This document shows, piece after piece, positions 13,806-15,494 of a stretch of 15,494 bases of DNA. Both the position numbers and the translations under genes were made by a program. Positions within the stretch are counted from its first letter, which is position 1. Every line of letters begins with the position of its first letter. Where the stretch lies: NCBI GenBank assembly GCA_030640565.1, contig DAOWJD010000057.1, positions 1-15,494 on the forward strand. The letters run 5' to 3'. The notes beneath the pieces are model-generated. The model was not told the origin of the DNA. It did not search any database and saw only the letters and a list, made by a program, of their open reading frames with translations. This stretch comes from Nanobdellota archaeon. GTDB lineage: Archaea > Nanobdellota > Nanobdellia > Pacearchaeales > GW2011-AR1.

Positions 13806-15494
13806 TTAAAACCACTTCTCAATCGTCTCCTGTGTTTCAGGTTCTTTTCCAAAAACAGAATCAATATGTCTTTTTGTAAGTTCAAGAGTTTGCTTTATAT
13901 AAGGTGAAAGATTATATCTTTTTGCAAGCTCTAATGCAGGCCCAAGATATTTCTTTACACCCCCTTCATGTGTTGTAAAGATAATCTTCCCGTGACATTT
14001 TGAACAATCTCCTGATAAAGGTGGTCTTCTCATTTTCTCATTGCATTTCACACAACGAAATTGCTGGGTTGAGAATTTTCTAAGATTCCCCCTCATATCT
14101 TTTATAAAATGTCTTTCAATTACAAGCCGTGCTGTTTCAGATGTGTTTGCAGCACGAATTTTTTCTACAAGTTCCATCTGGTGCCTAACTTTCTCCTGCA
14201 TCGTGGCAAGAAGTTTATAATTTGAACAAAAAACACCTTCGTTTATATTTGATGTATCATGAGTATATCCCAAATTCGTAAAAGCATCTTTTCCCTCTTT
14301 CAAAGCTTTTCTTACATCATAAACTCTTATTGAAGAAGAATGTTTTCTTTGCTCAGCTTTTTTATAAAGTTCAAGAGGGTACTCATCGACAAGTTCAAAA
14401 TCAAAAAGCTCAGCATCAACTTCCCCTGCATTAATCTTTGCATTTAAAACCAAAGGAGCATCCTGGGTTCCTCCCCTATGACTTGGCAAAAACTCTTTAG
14501 AAAAATTCAAAAGAACATCTCCTAAAAGCATGATTGCAGCTTCATCACCATCACAGTCTCGTCTAATCGCTGCATGCATAAACGGACTTGCAAACAATCC
14601 TAAAGTATTTGAAAAACCAATAATTCTGCAAACAACTCCTGCACAATTATGAGGAGCTATACAAACCCCTAATTTCCCTACAAGATCTTCTCTTTTTTTA
14701 ACATTATACAAGGGTTTCATACCATAAAATCTTACTAGCAATTCATCAATAAAATTACAAATACTCATAAAAATCTCGTCGGCTCTTTCAGGAGAATCTG
14801 GAGAACTTGGAAGAAGAATATCATGGGGTTTTAATTCTAAAATTTGGTTATCTCCAATAAGTTCTTTTCCAAGAGCATCTTTGGTATAACCAAGTTCTTT
14901 CAACTTTTCAAAACTTACAGAAATTTCTTTTGGTTTAAAAGATACTAAAGGCATTTCTGTTGCATCAAATCTTATTGTTCCGTCTTTGTTTACTTGCAAA
15001 TCAAACAAAGCTCTTAAAATTCCTTTTGCAAGAGGTTCAATTGTGTGGTTTTCAGAACTTGTTCCCCTTACTCCTTTGATTAAAGGTGGAATTTCACCAT
15101 CAGAAAGTCTAAGTTTTTCTTTTGCTTTTTCCATATAATGAGATATATCTATAGATCTGTTATAATATTGCTTAGAATCCTGATGTTCTTCACAAGCCTC
15201 AAAGCTAGTTTCTCCACATTCAAAACAATAAAACATTTTTTTACATTGTTTTTCACAGTTTTCACATATAGGAAAAATTGTCTCCTGCTTACAATCCTCA
15301 CAATAGTAAATTGGGAAGTCTCCCACCACATTTCCAACTTCACAAGCTGCCTGAACACTTCTTAATCTTCCACCCTCTCTTCCAACAGGAAATAAAACAT
15401 TAGGACTTCCCGTATGTTTTCTTAACTTTGCTTTTTCAGGCCTCCCCATTCTTGCTCCGATAAAATCTCCTGCTTTATCTCTTATCTCAAATTC
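13806..15494 (-). CDS. polC: DNA polymerase D large subunit DP2 (PolC/PolD2), C-terminal half; N-terminus lies beyond the right edge
   Basis: The frame is open through the right edge; 562 residues are visible, beginning EFEIRDKAGDFIGARMGRPEKAK, about half of a typical DP2. Hallmarks, numbered from the Met at 15449, are: IGARMGRPEKAK just at the start; a cysteine-rich zinc-binding stretch at about 50-90 (CEDC, CENC, CFEC); IKGVRG...EPLAKGILRA at 124-146; and the catalytic loop RRDCDGDE at 296-303, whose D300 and D302 correspond to the metal-binding aspartates of the two-barrel polymerase core. LPSHRGGTQDAPLVL at 321-335 and a zinc finger CVKC...CSKC (466-485) follow. The final eight residues QETIEKWF match a PCNA-interacting box. 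DP2 with the DP1 exonuclease subunit forms the replicative polymerase PolD. No intein interrupts the catalytic loop, a known insertion site in other archaea. DP1 is not in this window. Confidence 0.97.
   Translation of the reverse strand, partial: EFEIRDKAGDFIGARMGRPEKAKLRKHTGSPNVLFPVGREGGRLRSVQAACEVGNVVGDFPIYYCEDCKQETIFPICENCEKQCKKMFYCFECGETSFEACEEHQDSKQYYNRSIDISHYMEKAKEKLRLSDGEIPPLIKGVRGTSSENHTIEPLAKGILRALFDLQVNKDGTIRFDATEMPLVSFKPKEISVSFEKLKELGYTKDALGKELIGDNQILELKPHDILLPSSPDSPERADEIFMSICNFIDELLVRFYGMKPLYNVKKREDLVGKLGVCIAPHNCAGVVCRIIGFSNTLGLFASPFMHAAIRRDCDGDEAAIMLLGDVLLNFSKEFLPSHRGGTQDAPLVLNAKINAGEVDAELFDFELVDEYPLELYKKAEQRKHSSSIRVYDVRKALKEGKDAFTNLGYTHDTSNINEGVFCSNYKLLATMQEKVRHQMELVEKIRAANTSETARLVIERHFIKDMRGNLRKFSTQQFRCVKCNEKMRRPPLSGDCSKCHGKIIFTTHEGGVKKYLGPALELAKRYNLSPYIKQTLELTKRHIDSVFGKEPETQETIEKWF
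13809..13832 (-). other. C-terminal PIP box of DP2
   Basis: These codons encode QETIEKWF, the last eight residues of DP2, fitting the PCNA-interacting consensus Q-x-x-(I/L/M)-x-x-aromatic-aromatic. It follows an acidic, flexible-looking GKEPET linker. Binding to the sliding clamp is inferred from the motif and its terminal position. Confidence 0.75.

Noticed and set aside
14500..14600. Intein in the DP2 catalytic loop
   Set aside because: The sequence runs uninterrupted from MHAAIRRDCDGDEAA to MLLGDVLLNF with no splicing-domain residues.
15138..15365. Antisense and alternate-frame open frames over the DP2 zinc-binding region
   Set aside because: They are shadows of the DP2 gene, whose reading frame is continuous and strongly conserved there.

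Overview
The window looks like archaeal chromosome, most likely from a small-genome, AT-rich DPANN-type lineage (Woesearchaeota/Pacearchaeota-like). The reasons are: the large subunit (DP2) of archaeal DNA polymerase D; an archaeal/eukaryal-type tyrosyl-tRNA synthetase; a TGS-domain GTPase related to DRG/Obg; a TctA-like permease; and TATA-box promoters that sit almost exactly 22-29 bases upstream of start codons, as expected for leaderless transcripts. The lineage is inferred from gene content and base composition, not from a search.

Layout. 1-1147 (minus): a ureohydrolase gene overlaps by ATGA the start of an RNA 2',3'-cyclic phosphodiesterase (ThpR) gene that runs off the left edge. 1179-3701 (minus): a large secreted, membrane-anchored, cysteine-rich protein with four 46-residue disulfide repeats and two MopE-type metal-binding motifs. 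3702-3896: an intergenic block holding three direct-repeat units of 52-55 bases and a hairpin. 3897-6539 (minus): an M16 zinc peptidase, a small Q/P-rich tail-anchored protein and TyrRS. 6540-6650: a divergent promoter region. 6651-9401 (plus): a degenerate TGS GTPase, then a uridine/nicotinamide-riboside-kinase-like P-loop kinase followed 3 bases later by a TctA-like permease. 9398-10714 (minus): a PurF-like phosphoribosyltransferase, convergent with the permease and overlapping it by 4 bases. 10787-13467 (minus): an ABC exporter and a four-helix membrane protein. 13578-13766 (plus): a 62-residue two-helix membrane protein. 13806-15494 (minus): the C-terminal half of DP2, which enters from the right edge.

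Most of the window is housekeeping genes, each with its own promoter. There is little operon structure beyond the ureohydrolase-ThpR overlap and the kinase-permease pair. I saw no tRNA, rRNA, CRISPR array, transposase or integrase.

The most unusual items are: (1) the PurF homologue, whose glutaminase domain has lost its nucleophilic cysteine and further active-site residues while its PRPP loop is intact; (2) the repeat array directly upstream of the surface-protein promoter; (3) the TGS GTPase with eroded G3 and G4 motifs; and (4) a textbook PIP box as the last eight residues of DP2. I did not find a convincing new multi-gene system.
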